Assembly (NCBI GenBank): GCA_964468645.1
Contig: CAYXUU010000018.1
Location: 1-64,000, forward strand
Direction of reading: 5' to 3'
DNA: 64,000 bases
Source: JAIOZK01 sp964468645
GTDB lineage: Bacteria; Bacteroidota; Bacteroidia; Bacteroidales; JAIOZK01
The notes below the pieces were generated by a model that did no database searches, was not told the DNA's origin, and worked only from the letters and a program-made list of their open reading frames with translations. The stretch's first letter is position 1. Each line of letters starts with the position of its first letter. Made by a program: the position numbers and the translations under genes. This document shows, piece after piece, positions 53,366 through 62,581 of the stretch.

Positions 53366-54282
53366 AAAGTATCCTGATTAAAGCCCCGGCAACCAGTGGT
53401 AATGTAGGCCCGGGATATGATATCTTTGCCATGGCCTTACATGAACCATACGATGAAGTTTTACTTAGCCTTAATGATTCAGGATCGGTTAGTATTGATA
53501 TAGAAGGGGAAAATCAGAATATTCCACTGGAACCAAAAGATAATACTGCCGGTCTTGCCATTTTAGAATTTCTGAAAAGAAAGAATCTTTCTCTTGGTGT
53601 TCATATAAAGATCATCAAACATATGTGTTCAGGAGGAGGGCTTGGTACTACCGGGGCATCAGCAGCCGGAAGCGTTTATGGCCTTAACAAATTACTGAAC
53701 CTCAAGCTCTCGGATAATGAACTGATTGATATTGCCCGTATGGGAGAAATTGCCTCGGGTGGATCACCTCATGCCGATAATGTGGCAGCGTCAATGATCG
53801 GTGGTTTTGTACTTATTAAGAGTTATAATCCCATGGATGTTCTGCGACTTGAAATTCCGGATTTTCCGGTTGTACTTGCCAACATAAAAAAAACGCAGCG
53901 GACTACAAGAGGATTTATTACTTACGAAATCGGGGAAGAAAAACTTAAGGATCAGATGGCACGTGTAGCAAGAGTGATCCATGCCCTGCACACCAGAGAC
54001 ATTATAGAGTTTGGAAAGGCAATCAATGTTGACCATATCCATGTGCCTGTCAGGTCTGCTGCTATTCCGGAGTACAAAGAGGTGCATAATAAAGTCATTG
54101 ATGCAGGGGCATTTGGTTTCACTGTGAGTGGGGGAGGTTCATCGGTCATCGCTGTTTGTTCACCGGATAGAGTTGATGAAATTGCCGATATTATGGAAAA
54201 AGCTTTTGCCTCCAATCCCTATTTCGTTAAAGTGATAAAGACAAGAACCTGTAATAAGGGGGTGAGTGAGATTGGGAGTTAG
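53362..54282 (+). CDS. Homoserine kinase-like GHMP kinase
   Basis: 306 residues. The GHMP N-terminal motif APATSGNVGPGYDIFAMALH is typical of homoserine kinases (APATxANLGPGFD). The ATP loop is CSGGGLGTTGASAAGSVYGL near 91-110, and the C-terminal GHMP domain ends with FGFTVSGGGSSVIAVC. ThrB phosphorylates homoserine on the way to threonine, and homoserine dehydrogenase is encoded 4.5 kb upstream. The loop (GGGLGTTGAS instead of GSGLGSSAxS) and the overlap with an altered DapA-like gene leave room for another small alcohol substrate. Confidence 0.82.
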   Translation: MKSILIKAPATSGNVGPGYDIFAMALHEPYDEVLLSLNDSGSVSIDIEGENQNIPLEPKDNTAGLAILEFLKRKNLSLGVHIKIIKHMCSGGGLGTTGASAAGSVYGLNKLLNLKLSDNELIDIARMGEIASGGSPHADNVAASMIGGFVLIKSYNPMDVLRLEIPDFPVVLANIKKTQRTTRGFITYEIGEEKLKDQMARVARVIHALHTRDIIEFGKAINVDHIHVPVRSAAIPEYKEVHNKVIDAGAFGFTVSGGGSSVIAVCSPDRVDEIADIMEKAFASNPYFVKVIKTRTCNKGVSEIGS

Positions 54283-54482
54283 ATGCTGGATACAGGAGAC
54301 TGGATACTGGATGCCGGAAATGGGATATTGACGATTGATGATGGATGATTGACGGTTGACGATTGAATAGAATAACAACTAAATAACAATCGTATTACAA
54401 CTGAATGACTAATGACTGATGACTATTTTTCAATGACAAATTTCGAATTTTCATACTAATTAAAAGCCTAATATAATACGCA

Positions 54483-55247
54483 ATGGAACTACGATTTGAC
54501 AACAAAACAATCATTGTTACCGGAGCATCACGTGGTATTGGAAGGGCCATTGCCCTGATGTTTGCCGAATCAGGTGGCCAGGTGATTGCCCATTATCATA
54601 AAAATAAATCCAAAGCAGAATCTCTTCTTGAAGTGCTACCAGGGAAAGGGCATACCATGGTTCAGGCAGATATCGCCAATGCTGCTGAGGTTGCCGGTAT
54701 GGTCAATCAAGTTACGGAGCAATATGAGAAAATTGATGTGCTGGTTAACAATGCCGGTATTTATGAGGAGATTGATTTTATAACCATGAATTATAATGAA
54801 TGGCAGCAAAACTGGAAGAGGACTATAGACACCAACCTGACCGGTACTGGTAATCTCTCCTTTCTTGTTTCCAAACACATGGCCGCACATGGTGGCGGGA
54901 AGATCATCAATATTTCTTCACGTGGTGCTTTCAGGGGGGAACCTACAGCTTTTGCCTATGGTGCAAGTAAGGCTGGATTGAATGCCTTTGGCCAATCAAT
55001 GGCTAAAGCCCTGGCACCTGCTGGTGTTTTTGTTTATACCATTGCCCCTGGCTGGGTGGATACAGATATGGCTGCGGATGGTTTAGCCGGTAAAGATGGG
55101 GATCATATCCGTGCTCAAAGTCCACTTAACAGAGTTTCTGAACCGGAAGAAATAGCACGGGCAGCTGTGTTTCTTGCTAGCGAAGGTACCGAGTACCTGA
55201 CAGGCTGTATTGTTGATGCTAATGGTGCATCATACCTGAGAACATGA
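54483..55247 (+). CDS. Short-chain dehydrogenase/reductase (FabG-like)
   Basis: 254 residues. The cofactor motif is VTGASRGIGRAIALMFAE (T-G-x3-G-I-G), the structural NNAG is in VLVNNAGIYEE, and the catalytic residues are Ser in INISSRGAF and Tyr-x3-Lys in FAYGASKAGLN. PGWVDTDM and the YLTGCIVDANG ending match 3-oxoacyl-ACP reductase-like SDRs. The substrate is not assignable. The stop lies 11 bp from that of the convergent membrane protein gene. Confidence 0.93.
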   Translation: MELRFDNKTIIVTGASRGIGRAIALMFAESGGQVIAHYHKNKSKAESLLEVLPGKGHTMVQADIANAAEVAGMVNQVTEQYEKIDVLVNNAGIYEEIDFITMNYNEWQQNWKRTIDTNLTGTGNLSFLVSKHMAAHGGGKIINISSRGAFRGEPTAFAYGASKAGLNAFGQSMAKALAPAGVFVYTIAPGWVDTDMAADGLAGKDGDHIRAQSPLNRVSEPEEIARAAVFLASEGTEYLTGCIVDANGASYLRT

Positions 55248-55258
55248 CTTGAGCTCTT

Positions 55259-57109
55259 TCACTTTTTATCAACAAACTCATAAAATCCAATTTCCACATC
55301 ATCTACAAAAAACGTCTGTTGCTCCTGATTCCAGAGGTAAAAACTGAGTTCATCCCGGAGGTTGTTCATTTTGGGTAATTTGAACTCGATGGTGTCTGCA
55401 ATCCAGAGGTGTGAAGTATCTGAGGGCATTTCAGCAAACCTGAATGTTTTGTAGAAGTCTGTATTGCCGCTCTGGTCAATAACCTGGGCTACAAAAGTAA
55501 GTTTCAGGGAGGCGTCTGGGGTAAGATCATACCGCTGGAGTACACATCTTACAAAAATGGGTTCATCACCAACAAACAGGGAATCACTGGTAATTTTAAT
55601 TCCTGCATTGTAAATGATGGCACTATCGAAAGGGCAAACATAGTCACCTGAGTATGCTGTATCGATTACCTTCTTTATAGCGTTTACAATCCAGCCATCA
55701 TAAAGGGTGTCGAAATCAATATGATATTGTCGTGAAGGTGCGGAATTCAATTCCTCAAATTGGCCTTCCTTATTTCCCGATAGGAGATCTTTGAAGTCCT
55801 CACCTCCTTTCATAAATACATACCAGTATTTTTCACCGGTCATTGAATCATGGGTGATAATGCGGTGTTCATACTGATATATCTGGAAAAGATTGAATAT
55901 TATCAGGATGAAAAATATAATACCCAGCAAATAGGAATATATTCTGTTTCTGAACCAGGTAAGAAAGAAGGCCAGTAAGATGGCCAGAAAGGGATAGAAA
56001 TCAATCAAAGGCCGCATACCAAAGCTGTCCCCATAAAACCAGCTCCACCATGATGACAGCACATAGAACACCAGGGTGAGAAATATGAAGGCATTGAAAA
56101 ACTGGTATAAACTTTTTCTTAAAAGCGGAATCATTCCAAGGATTGCAAGCAACATCACAGGAGTGTAAATAAAAAATCCTTTGCGATAGGAAAAAAGGAA
56201 ATTGGTTATTTCAGGGGCATTAAACCTGAATCCTTCACCCTGATAGGTCCAGATATATAACTCTCCGGTTTGCAGGTAAAAGATCAGGAATTGAATCGAT
56301 ATAATTAAAAGGAATACCAGGACTGAAAACAACAATGTTCTGCCTGACCTTATCCACAGGCTTATAGTGTTTAGAAGATTCCTGGAATCAGTGGCTAAGA
56401 ATGGAATCAAAAGAATTATTAATCCGTTCACCGGCCTTATTAACACTATCAACCCCAGTGCTATGGAAGATATCATACAATTGCGTGTTGTGAACTTCAA
56501 CAAAGCCTTTCTGCTGAAGTATAAAAACAATGACGCAGCAAAGAAGGAATAAACATGGGAGGCAGCAGGATTTAAAAAGATGTAATAGAACAGGTTGGTG
56601 CCTGTTATTAAAATGATGATCGCAATAAATGACTTCCTCTCAGGAAAACTAAATGACCTGAGCAGTCTATAGGTAAAATATGAGCCATGAAATCCATAAC
56701 AGATACTGCCCAATAAAATGAAATACTGGAATAACATTGAATAACCTGTCATCTCAAGTCCAAATATCCAGGTGAAAAACAATGCAAGCAGAAAAAATGG
56801 AAGCATAAGCAGAGCAACTCCTGAATAGTACTTATTGATTTTGATATCCTTATGATCAATAAAATAATGACCGAGATAATCTTTGGATAAAAAGTCTTTT
56901 TCAAAATCATAAACCGGGGTAAAGTCAAGGGTATGGTGAATGAAAACTGCAGGTAGATATGCATAATATCCTTTACCATCACCATCGATCAAGCGCTCTT
57001 TCATTCCTCCAAACCTTGAGCTGGTGATAACAGCAAGGGCAAGGATGATGACTGCAATAAGATAGATACTCAGTCTTTTTTCTCTTCTGGTGTAATCTGA
57101 AAAGTCCAT
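55259..57109 (-). CDS. Polytopic GT-C-like membrane protein with C-terminal beta domain
   Basis: 616 residues. About 11-12 membrane helices occupy residues 15-430. The first periplasmic loop contains LIDGDGKGYYAYLPAVF, with an acidic DGDG-Y pattern in the place of the catalytic Asp of GT-C glycosyltransferases. The last ~150 residues are soluble and beta-rich (IKITSDSLFVGDEPIFVRCV ... FYLWNQEQQTFFVDDVEIGF), like carbohydrate-binding sandwiches. A lipid-linked sugar transferase or a related envelope enzyme is the best guess. I do not recognise a named family. Confidence 0.75.
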   Translation of the reverse strand: MDFSDYTRREKRLSIYLIAVIILALAVITSSRFGGMKERLIDGDGKGYYAYLPAVFIHHTLDFTPVYDFEKDFLSKDYLGHYFIDHKDIKINKYYSGVALLMLPFFLLALFFTWIFGLEMTGYSMLFQYFILLGSICYGFHGSYFTYRLLRSFSFPERKSFIAIIILITGTNLFYYIFLNPAASHVYSFFAASLFLYFSRKALLKFTTRNCMISSIALGLIVLIRPVNGLIILLIPFLATDSRNLLNTISLWIRSGRTLLFSVLVFLLIISIQFLIFYLQTGELYIWTYQGEGFRFNAPEITNFLFSYRKGFFIYTPVMLLAILGMIPLLRKSLYQFFNAFIFLTLVFYVLSSWWSWFYGDSFGMRPLIDFYPFLAILLAFFLTWFRNRIYSYLLGIIFFILIIFNLFQIYQYEHRIITHDSMTGEKYWYVFMKGGEDFKDLLSGNKEGQFEELNSAPSRQYHIDFDTLYDGWIVNAIKKVIDTAYSGDYVCPFDSAIIYNAGIKITSDSLFVGDEPIFVRCVLQRYDLTPDASLKLTFVAQVIDQSGNTDFYKTFRFAEMPSDTSHLWIADTIEFKLPKMNNLRDELSFYLWNQEQQTFFVDDVEIGFYEFVDKK

Positions 57110-57503
57110 GTGTTTCTGGTTCAGTTTTCAAATTTCAGGAATTTCAGTGAGAATGCAAAATTGGTTGAGTAAATAAGCAGGTAAGCAGGGAAGGGAAGGA
57201 TTCCGTCACGCCGAAGGTGAGAGGGGACGCTTCCCTGTTTAGATAATTCCTTTGTATCACTTTCGTATGTACATTGAGCCCTTTGTGGAATAGTTATTGT
57301 ACAGAGGTGCAAAAAGAAATACAGCGTTTAACGAAGAATAATCAAACAGCCGATAGTACTATGAAACCATGACTTCAGCGACTTTAGCGATGTGAGCGAA
57401 CGAAGCGAAAGAGATCATCATAACAAATCATGATCCTCATGAAAATCTGGGTTCTATCAATACATTTCAGTAATTTAGACGAGATTTTAAATAAAACTAT
57501 GTT
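57110..57503. other. Spacer upstream of the DUF3788 gene
   Basis: 394 bases, no gene. Phrases near 57245-57294 (CCTTTGTATCACTTTCGTATG ... CCCTTTGTGG) belong to the dispersed repeat family seen also near 49166 and 57953. Near 57372-57412 a short GC-rich stretch reads GACTTTAGCGATGTGAGCGA, an unremarkable intergenic hairpin fragment. Confidence 0.4.
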
Positions 57504-57926
57504 ATGGATCACAGTATATTCATGGATAAATCAGTAATACCGACACAGGATGAATTAAAGAATGCCCTTGGGCAAACCTGGCCATTCTGGAGTCAGATCA
57601 GGGAATATGTTTACGAGATTTACCCTGATGGTGTGGAAGAGTGGAATTTCCCCGGTAAGAATTATGGATGGAGTTTTCGAATTAAAGATAAAAAGCGCGC
57701 TATTCTTTACCTTTTACCCCGTGACCAGTTTTTCTATGTGGCCTTTGTTTTCGGACATAAGGCCACTGATAAAGTTTTAAAGAGCCAGGTTTCAGAAAAG
57801 ATTAAAACCGACCTTGAATCCGCCAGGGTATATGCTGAAGGTAGGGGAGTAAAGATCGAAGTGAAGAATCAATCGGATATTAATGATATCAAATCCCTTG
57901 TTGATATCAAGATGGATAAGGTTTAG
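57504..57926 (+). CDS. DUF3788 domain protein
   Basis: 140 residues, the whole length of the family. Conserved blocks are WPFWSQIREYVYEIYP near 27-42, EEWNFPGKNYGWSFRIKDKK near 45-64 and the FVFGHKATDKVL segment. The fold resembles YdhG/DUF1801-like proteins, and function is unknown. Single gene between two repeat-rich spacers. Confidence 0.88.
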   Translation: MDHSIFMDKSVIPTQDELKNALGQTWPFWSQIREYVYEIYPDGVEEWNFPGKNYGWSFRIKDKKRAILYLLPRDQFFYVAFVFGHKATDKVLKSQVSEKIKTDLESARVYAEGRGVKIEVKNQSDINDIKSLVDIKMDKV

Positions 57927-57952
57927 TTATTCTTAGTTAAGCGGTTCGGAAT

Positions 57953-58047
57953 TCCTTTGTGTCACCTTCGTGTGTACATTGAGTCCTTAGTGGTTAGATT
58001 TTTTTACCACAAAGGGCTCGAAGGGAAGCACAAAGTTACACAAAGGG
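57953..58047. repeat. ~42-bp imperfect inverted repeat of the CTTTGTG family
   Basis: The left arm (57953-57993, TCCTTTGTGTCACCTTCGTG ... TTAGTGGT) and right arm (58005-58047, ACCACAAAGG ... TTACACAAAGGGA) are reverse complements of each other over most of their length, separated by a loop of about 11 bases that contains TTTTTT. The same sequence in single orientation occurs near 49166-49215 and 57245-57294. Confidence 0.75.
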
Positions 58048-58184
58048 AAGTATTAAATGAATAATACAAATCCGTGGATATCCGAGTTCGAAGATCCGTG
58101 TCATCAGCGTTCCAAAAGATCATTAAAAATTATGATAATTCATGCCTGTAGCAGGCAGGTGCGTTCTATCAACTTCAAACTTCT

Positions 58185-58262
58185 AACAATAGAACAATAA
58201 AACAATAAAACAATAAAACCATGAAACAATGAAACCATGAATCAATGAAACAATGAAACAAT
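58185..58262. repeat. 8-bp tandem repeat, nearly ten units
   Basis: Units are AACAATAG, AACAATAA (three times), AACCATGA, AACAATGA, AACCATGA, ATCAATGA, AACAATGA and a final AACAAT. Period exactly 8, with drift from ATAA to ATGA along the array. Confidence 0.9.
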
Positions 58263-58337
58263 ATCCAAGGACGCATTCCCTTCCTTCGTCAGGGTACTAT
58301 TCTCACGAATGAAGTGAGTAATTCGTCCCTTCAGATA

Positions 58338-61217
58338 CTACTCAGAAATGTAGTCTTCAATCGGGTTACACGTACACATTAGGTTGCGGTCCCCATACGC
58401 ATCATCAATTTTGGTCACCGGCGTAAAGTATTTATCCACGATCTTAAACTCAACCGGATAAGCAGCTTGCTGACGGGAATAGGGTTTATCCCAATCATCC
58501 CCTGAAACCATTTCGGCTGTATGGGGAGCTTTTTTCACAACATTATTATCAAGTTCAGCTTTTCCGTCTTCAATTTCTTTGATCTCTGCCCGTATGCTTA
58601 CCATGGCATCAATAAACCTGTCGAGCTCTGCCAACGGTTCACTTTCGGTTGGCTCAACCATTAACGTACCATGAACTGGAAACGCAACGGTAGGTGCATG
58701 GAATCCATAGTCCATCAATCTTTTGGCTATGTCAACCGGGGTCAGGTTAGCGGTTTTATGAAACTCGTTGCAATCAAGTATAAACTCATGGGCTACCCTG
58801 TCGTTCTTACCTGAATATAATATCCTGTAGTCTTTTTCGAGTACCGATTTTAAATAGTTTGCATTTAAAATTGCATACTTTGTAGCTTCAGTCAGTCCAT
58901 TGCCACCGAGCAATTTTATATAAGCATAAGAGATTGTAAGTATCAGGGCACTTCCGAATGGAGCTGCAGCTACAGAAGTAATGGCTTTATCACCTCCTGT
59001 ATTTACATAATGATGTCCTGGCAGGAATGGTTTCAGGTGTTCTGCTACGCCGATGGGCCCGACGCCGGGCCCGCCGCCACCATGAGGAATGGCGAAGGTC
59101 TTATGCAGGTTCAGGTGACACACATCTGCGCCAATTATTCCCGGATTGGTTAAACCAACCTGGGCATTCATATTAGCGCCATCCATGTAAACCTGTCCGC
59201 CATGGCTGTGAATAATATCCATTACCTCCAGGATGCCTTCTTCGAATACACCATGGGTAGAAGGATAAGTCACCATCAGTGCGGCAAGGTCATCCTTATG
59301 TTCCTCTGCCTTCTTCCTGAGGTCTTCCAGGTCGATGTTACCATGTTCATCACATTTCACAACTACCACCTGCATGCCAGCCATTACGGCGCTTGCAGGG
59401 TTGGTGCCATGGGCCGATGAAGGGATAAGGCAAATATTACGGTCTCCTTCCCCCTTGCTTTTCAGGTATTCCATAATCACGAGCAAACCGGTGTACTCTC
59501 CCGATGCCCCCGAGTTGGGCTGGAATGATATGGCCGCAAATCCGGTGATCTCACAAAGGTCTTTTTCCAGTTCACCGATCAATTCGTAGTATCCTTTGGC
59601 CTGGTCTTCAGGAACAAAGGGATGTATAGAACCAAATTCCGGCCAGCTCAGCGGAAACATCTCTATGCCCGCATTCAGCTTCATGGTACAGGAGCCGAGG
59701 GGGATCATGGTCCTGTTCAGGGCGAGGTCACGGTTCTCAAGTTTCTTCATATAACGCATCATCTCCGTTTCAGAGTGATAACTGTTGAAACATTCGTGCT
59801 GCAGGTAGGCTGACGTACGGATCAGATTCTCCGGCAAGCAGTGCGGAAGCTTATCAGGGTCTTCTGTGAGTGAAACAAATACTTCATCCTTTGCAACCAT
59901 AAAAGCATTGGCAATATTCTGGATGTCAGAGTAAGTAGTTGTTTCATCCACGCTGATACCGATCAGCCGGTTGCTGATATACCTGAAGTTCATCTTCATG
60001 ATCCCGGCATTTTCCCTGATTTCTTCAACAGATACTCCTTCTGGTAGTTCAATCAGGACAGTATCGAAAAATGTATTGTTCAATTGTTTAAAACCACCCT
60101 GTTTTATTTCTTCTGAAAGCAGGCATGCCATTTTATGGATATTTTCAGCGATGGCTTTGATCCCTTCCGGCCCGTGGTATGCTGCATAAAATCCGGCCAT
60201 ATTAGCCAGCAATGCCTGGGCAGTACAAATATTTGAAGTAGCCCGTTCGCGTTTGATATGCTGCTCACGGGTTTGCAATGCCATTCTCAGGGCAGGTTTT
60301 CCATTTGCATCTTTTGATATGCCGATGATCCTTCCGGGGATATGCCTTTTAAATTCTTCCGTGGTGGCAAAATATCCTGCATGGGGACCACCGAATCCCA
60401 TCGGGATACCAAGGCGCTGACTTGAACCAACTGCTGCATCGGCGCCCCATTCCCCAGGAGGGGTTAACAATGCCAGGCTCATAATGTCAGCTGCAACAGC
60501 GATTTTAGCACCCTTTTCATGGGCTGTTGCAACCAGTTCCCTGTAGTCTTTTATTTCCCCCTTTTCATCAGGATATTGTACAATGGCACCAAATACCATA
60601 TCATTGAAATCAAAATCTTTTTCATCACAGATATTCAACTCAATGCCAAGCGGTAAGGCCCTGGTTTTAAGAATTTCAATACTGTGTGGAAACAATCCGG
60701 AAGAAACATAAAAGATATTGGTACCTCTCTTTTTCGCATCCCTTGAGCGGGCGTTGTAGAACATGATCATCGCCTCGGAAGCGGCGGTACCTTCATCGAG
60801 TAGGGAGGCATTGGCGATGGGCAGGCCGGTCATATCCACGATCATGGTCTGATAGTTCAGCAGGGCTTCCAGGCGCCCCTGTGAGATCTCGGCCTGGTAA
60901 GGAGTGTAAGAAGTATACCATCCCGGATTCTCCAGGATATTACGCTGGATAACACCCGGTAATATGGTATTGTAATATCCAAGCCCGATATAGGAATTAA
61001 AGATCTTATTCTTAGCCGCAATCTCCCGGATATGGTTGAGGTACTCATATTCATTCATCCCTTCAGGAAGATCAAGTTTCTCTTTCAACCGGATAGCAGC
61101 CGGAACCGTCTGATCGATCAGCTCATCAATGGAAGCAATACCTATCTTTTCCAGCATCCCCTGAACCTCTTTCTCCCGGGGGCCATTATGCCTTGCTACG
61201 AAATTATTCTTTATCAT
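58338..61217 (-). CDS. gcvP: Glycine dehydrogenase (aminomethyl-transferring), P protein
   Basis: 959 residues, the single-chain form of glycine decarboxylase. The N-terminal half carries GYYNTILPGVIQRNILENPG and TPYQAEISQGRLEALLNYQT. The C-terminal half holds the PLP Lys in LHKTFAIPHGGGGPG and the preceding YMDGANMNAQVGL. It decarboxylates glycine and passes the aminomethyl group to lipoylated H protein. GcvT and GcvH genes are not adjacent. No glycine riboswitch is recognisable in its upstream region (61218-61350). lpdA at 44023-45414 could provide the L protein. Confidence 0.97.
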   Translation of the reverse strand: MIKNNFVARHNGPREKEVQGMLEKIGIASIDELIDQTVPAAIRLKEKLDLPEGMNEYEYLNHIREIAAKNKIFNSYIGLGYYNTILPGVIQRNILENPGWYTSYTPYQAEISQGRLEALLNYQTMIVDMTGLPIANASLLDEGTAASEAMIMFYNARSRDAKKRGTNIFYVSSGLFPHSIEILKTRALPLGIELNICDEKDFDFNDMVFGAIVQYPDEKGEIKDYRELVATAHEKGAKIAVAADIMSLALLTPPGEWGADAAVGSSQRLGIPMGFGGPHAGYFATTEEFKRHIPGRIIGISKDANGKPALRMALQTREQHIKRERATSNICTAQALLANMAGFYAAYHGPEGIKAIAENIHKMACLLSEEIKQGGFKQLNNTFFDTVLIELPEGVSVEEIRENAGIMKMNFRYISNRLIGISVDETTTYSDIQNIANAFMVAKDEVFVSLTEDPDKLPHCLPENLIRTSAYLQHECFNSYHSETEMMRYMKKLENRDLALNRTMIPLGSCTMKLNAGIEMFPLSWPEFGSIHPFVPEDQAKGYYELIGELEKDLCEITGFAAISFQPNSGASGEYTGLLVIMEYLKSKGEGDRNICLIPSSAHGTNPASAVMAGMQVVVVKCDEHGNIDLEDLRKKAEEHKDDLAALMVTYPSTHGVFEEGILEVMDIIHSHGGQVYMDGANMNAQVGLTNPGIIGADVCHLNLHKTFAIPHGGGGPGVGPIGVAEHLKPFLPGHHYVNTGGDKAITSVAAAPFGSALILTISYAYIKLLGGNGLTEATKYAILNANYLKSVLEKDYRILYSGKNDRVAHEFILDCNEFHKTANLTPVDIAKRLMDYGFHAPTVAFPVHGTLMVEPTESEPLAELDRFIDAMVSIRAEIKEIEDGKAELDNNVVKKAPHTAEMVSGDDWDKPYSRQQAAYPVEFKIVDKYFTPVTKIDDAYGDRNLMCTCNPIEDYISE

Positions 61218-61592
61218 ATCTTAGTGTAATAAGGTTTTTAATTTTCAGATGGCAAAATTAAAAATCTTTGTTCAATGTAGACACAGAGGTTGAAATATTG
61301 TTAACAAATTAACAGTAGAAAGAAAATAATTTGTTTTTCGATATTGGATATATGTGTTATATTTGATTGGTTGGAATGTAAAACTTGTAAGCACTTGTTT
61401 TAGATGGGGCTAATAACATTTACTTAATGACCTCAGGTAATACTACAATAAATGAATTCTTACGTGAGGGAGAAACTATTATTTCTAAATTAACAAAAAC
61501 GGTTGGATTGACTGGATGAAACCGACAAGTATTAAGATTGATGAATTATTCGCAGGTATGATAAATAATACAGTTATAATGAATTCTGATAA
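61218..61592. other. Upstream region of gcvP running into a decayed secreted-protein gene
   Basis: 375 bases. On the plus strand, 61401-61521 is an open stretch (LDGANNIYLMTSGNTTINEF ... VGLTG, then a stop) that looks like part of a propeller or SBBP-type repeat, belonging with the T9SS tail remnant at 61593-61826. The first ~150 bases should contain the gcvP promoter; no riboswitch fold was seen. Confidence 0.45.
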
Positions 61593-61826
61593 AATAATAA
61601 TATTGTTCTTGCAGGGACATATGTTAACGAATTCTGGATAGATAGCTTGTATGTTCCAGGAGATCCTGAGACAGGAGTTAAATTGTTTGTTACTAGATTT
61701 CATAATATAACGGGCAAGTTAATCGACAATAGCATTCAAGAAGAAATAAAAATATATCCTAATCCTGTATCTAACATTCTTTATATTGATGTTAATCATT
61801 TTCATATTATTTTGGGGAAATTATAA
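61593..61826 (+). pseudogene. Remnant of a T9SS-sorted secreted protein
   Basis: Open frame without a start codon, about 77 codons. It encodes GTYVNEFWIDSLYVPGDPET and then EEIKIYPNPVSNILYIDVNH, the first half of a T9SS type A sorting domain, before it ends at HIILGKL-stop. The sorting domain normally runs about 40 residues further. The break occurs exactly where the HTH/PLP chimera begins in another frame, so the gene was truncated by rearrangement. Confidence 0.7.
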
Positions 61827-62581
61827 AGAATAGAAGAAAAGAATTAAAACTAAGTCAGCAAGACTTAGCTGATCTTATTGGTAAAATACGACCCTGCATT
61901 TCCAGAATTGAAAATGGTGAAGATATTCGTATTTCAAATTTTGCTGAAAGATTTAAGGATCTGAATTTGGGTGTTGAAGTCGACATCCACGGAGAAGTAT
62001 GGGATGAATCCCATCACTATGCTCTTCAACATTCCAAAGAAATAAATGCTGTATATGTCTCTCCTTTTAACGATCCTTTGTTATGGAAAGGACATTCTAC
62101 AATTATTGATAAATGCGTAAATCAAATAGAACAACCCGATACTATCATCGTATCGGCAGGTGGTGGCGGCTTACTTTGTGGTATTCTGGAAGGGATAAAA
62201 AATAACGGATGGGAAAATACTAAGATAATAACTGCCGAAACGTGGGGAGCATCATCTTTCTATCAAAGCTTTCATGCTAAAAAAATAGTTGAACTGGAAA
62301 AGATTTCTACAATTGCAACAAGCCTGGCAGCAAAAAAAGTTGCGGCAAAGGTGCTGGAACGGATTAAAGGTTACAATGTCGTTCCTTTTATTATGGATGA
62401 CCAGGATACCATTAAGGCTTCTCTTAAGTTTTTAGACGAGTATAGTGTTCTTGTCGAACCAGCATGTGGAGCATCTCTTTCCGTTCCTTATTTCCATGCT
62501 CATTTAATGAACAATGATGAAAACATCTTAATTATCGCTTGTGGAGGAGCTAATACCCAGATAGGAAATTATTTGGTTTAA
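61796..62581 (+). pseudogene. In-frame chimera of an XRE-type HTH and the C-terminal half of a threonine/serine dehydratase-like PLP enzyme
   Basis: The frame is open from 61796, but there is no ATG; the first TTG is at 61967 after the HTH. Residues from GEIIKNRRKELKLSQQDLAD through LIGKIRPCISRIENGEDIRI form a Cro/C1-type HTH. Within a few residues it passes to LGVEVDIHGEVWDESHHYAL, then VSPFNDPLLWKGHSTI, the Gly-rich PLP-phosphate loop SAGGGGLLCGILEG and the closing ACGGANTQIGNYL of a fold-type II PLP dehydratase. The N-terminal half with the Schiff-base Lys is missing, so it cannot be an active dehydratase. Probably a deletion product that brought two genes together in frame. Confidence 0.75.

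Larger units (their letters stand above)
57927..58337. other. Repeat-rich spacer between DUF3788 and gcvP
   Basis: 411 bases. It contains the long inverted repeat at 57953-58047 and an 8-bp tandem array at 58185-58262. Also a GCCTGtagcaGGCAGG hairpin near 58143-58159. No gene. Confidence 0.55.

Noticed and set aside
58185..58262. Tandem array near gcvP considered as a CRISPR
   Set aside because: Units are 8 bp with no spacers between them and no cas genes occur in the window.
61218..61400. Possible glycine riboswitch upstream of gcvP
   Set aside because: The leader is AT-rich and short, and the conserved GGAGA-type cores of glycine aptamers are not seen.
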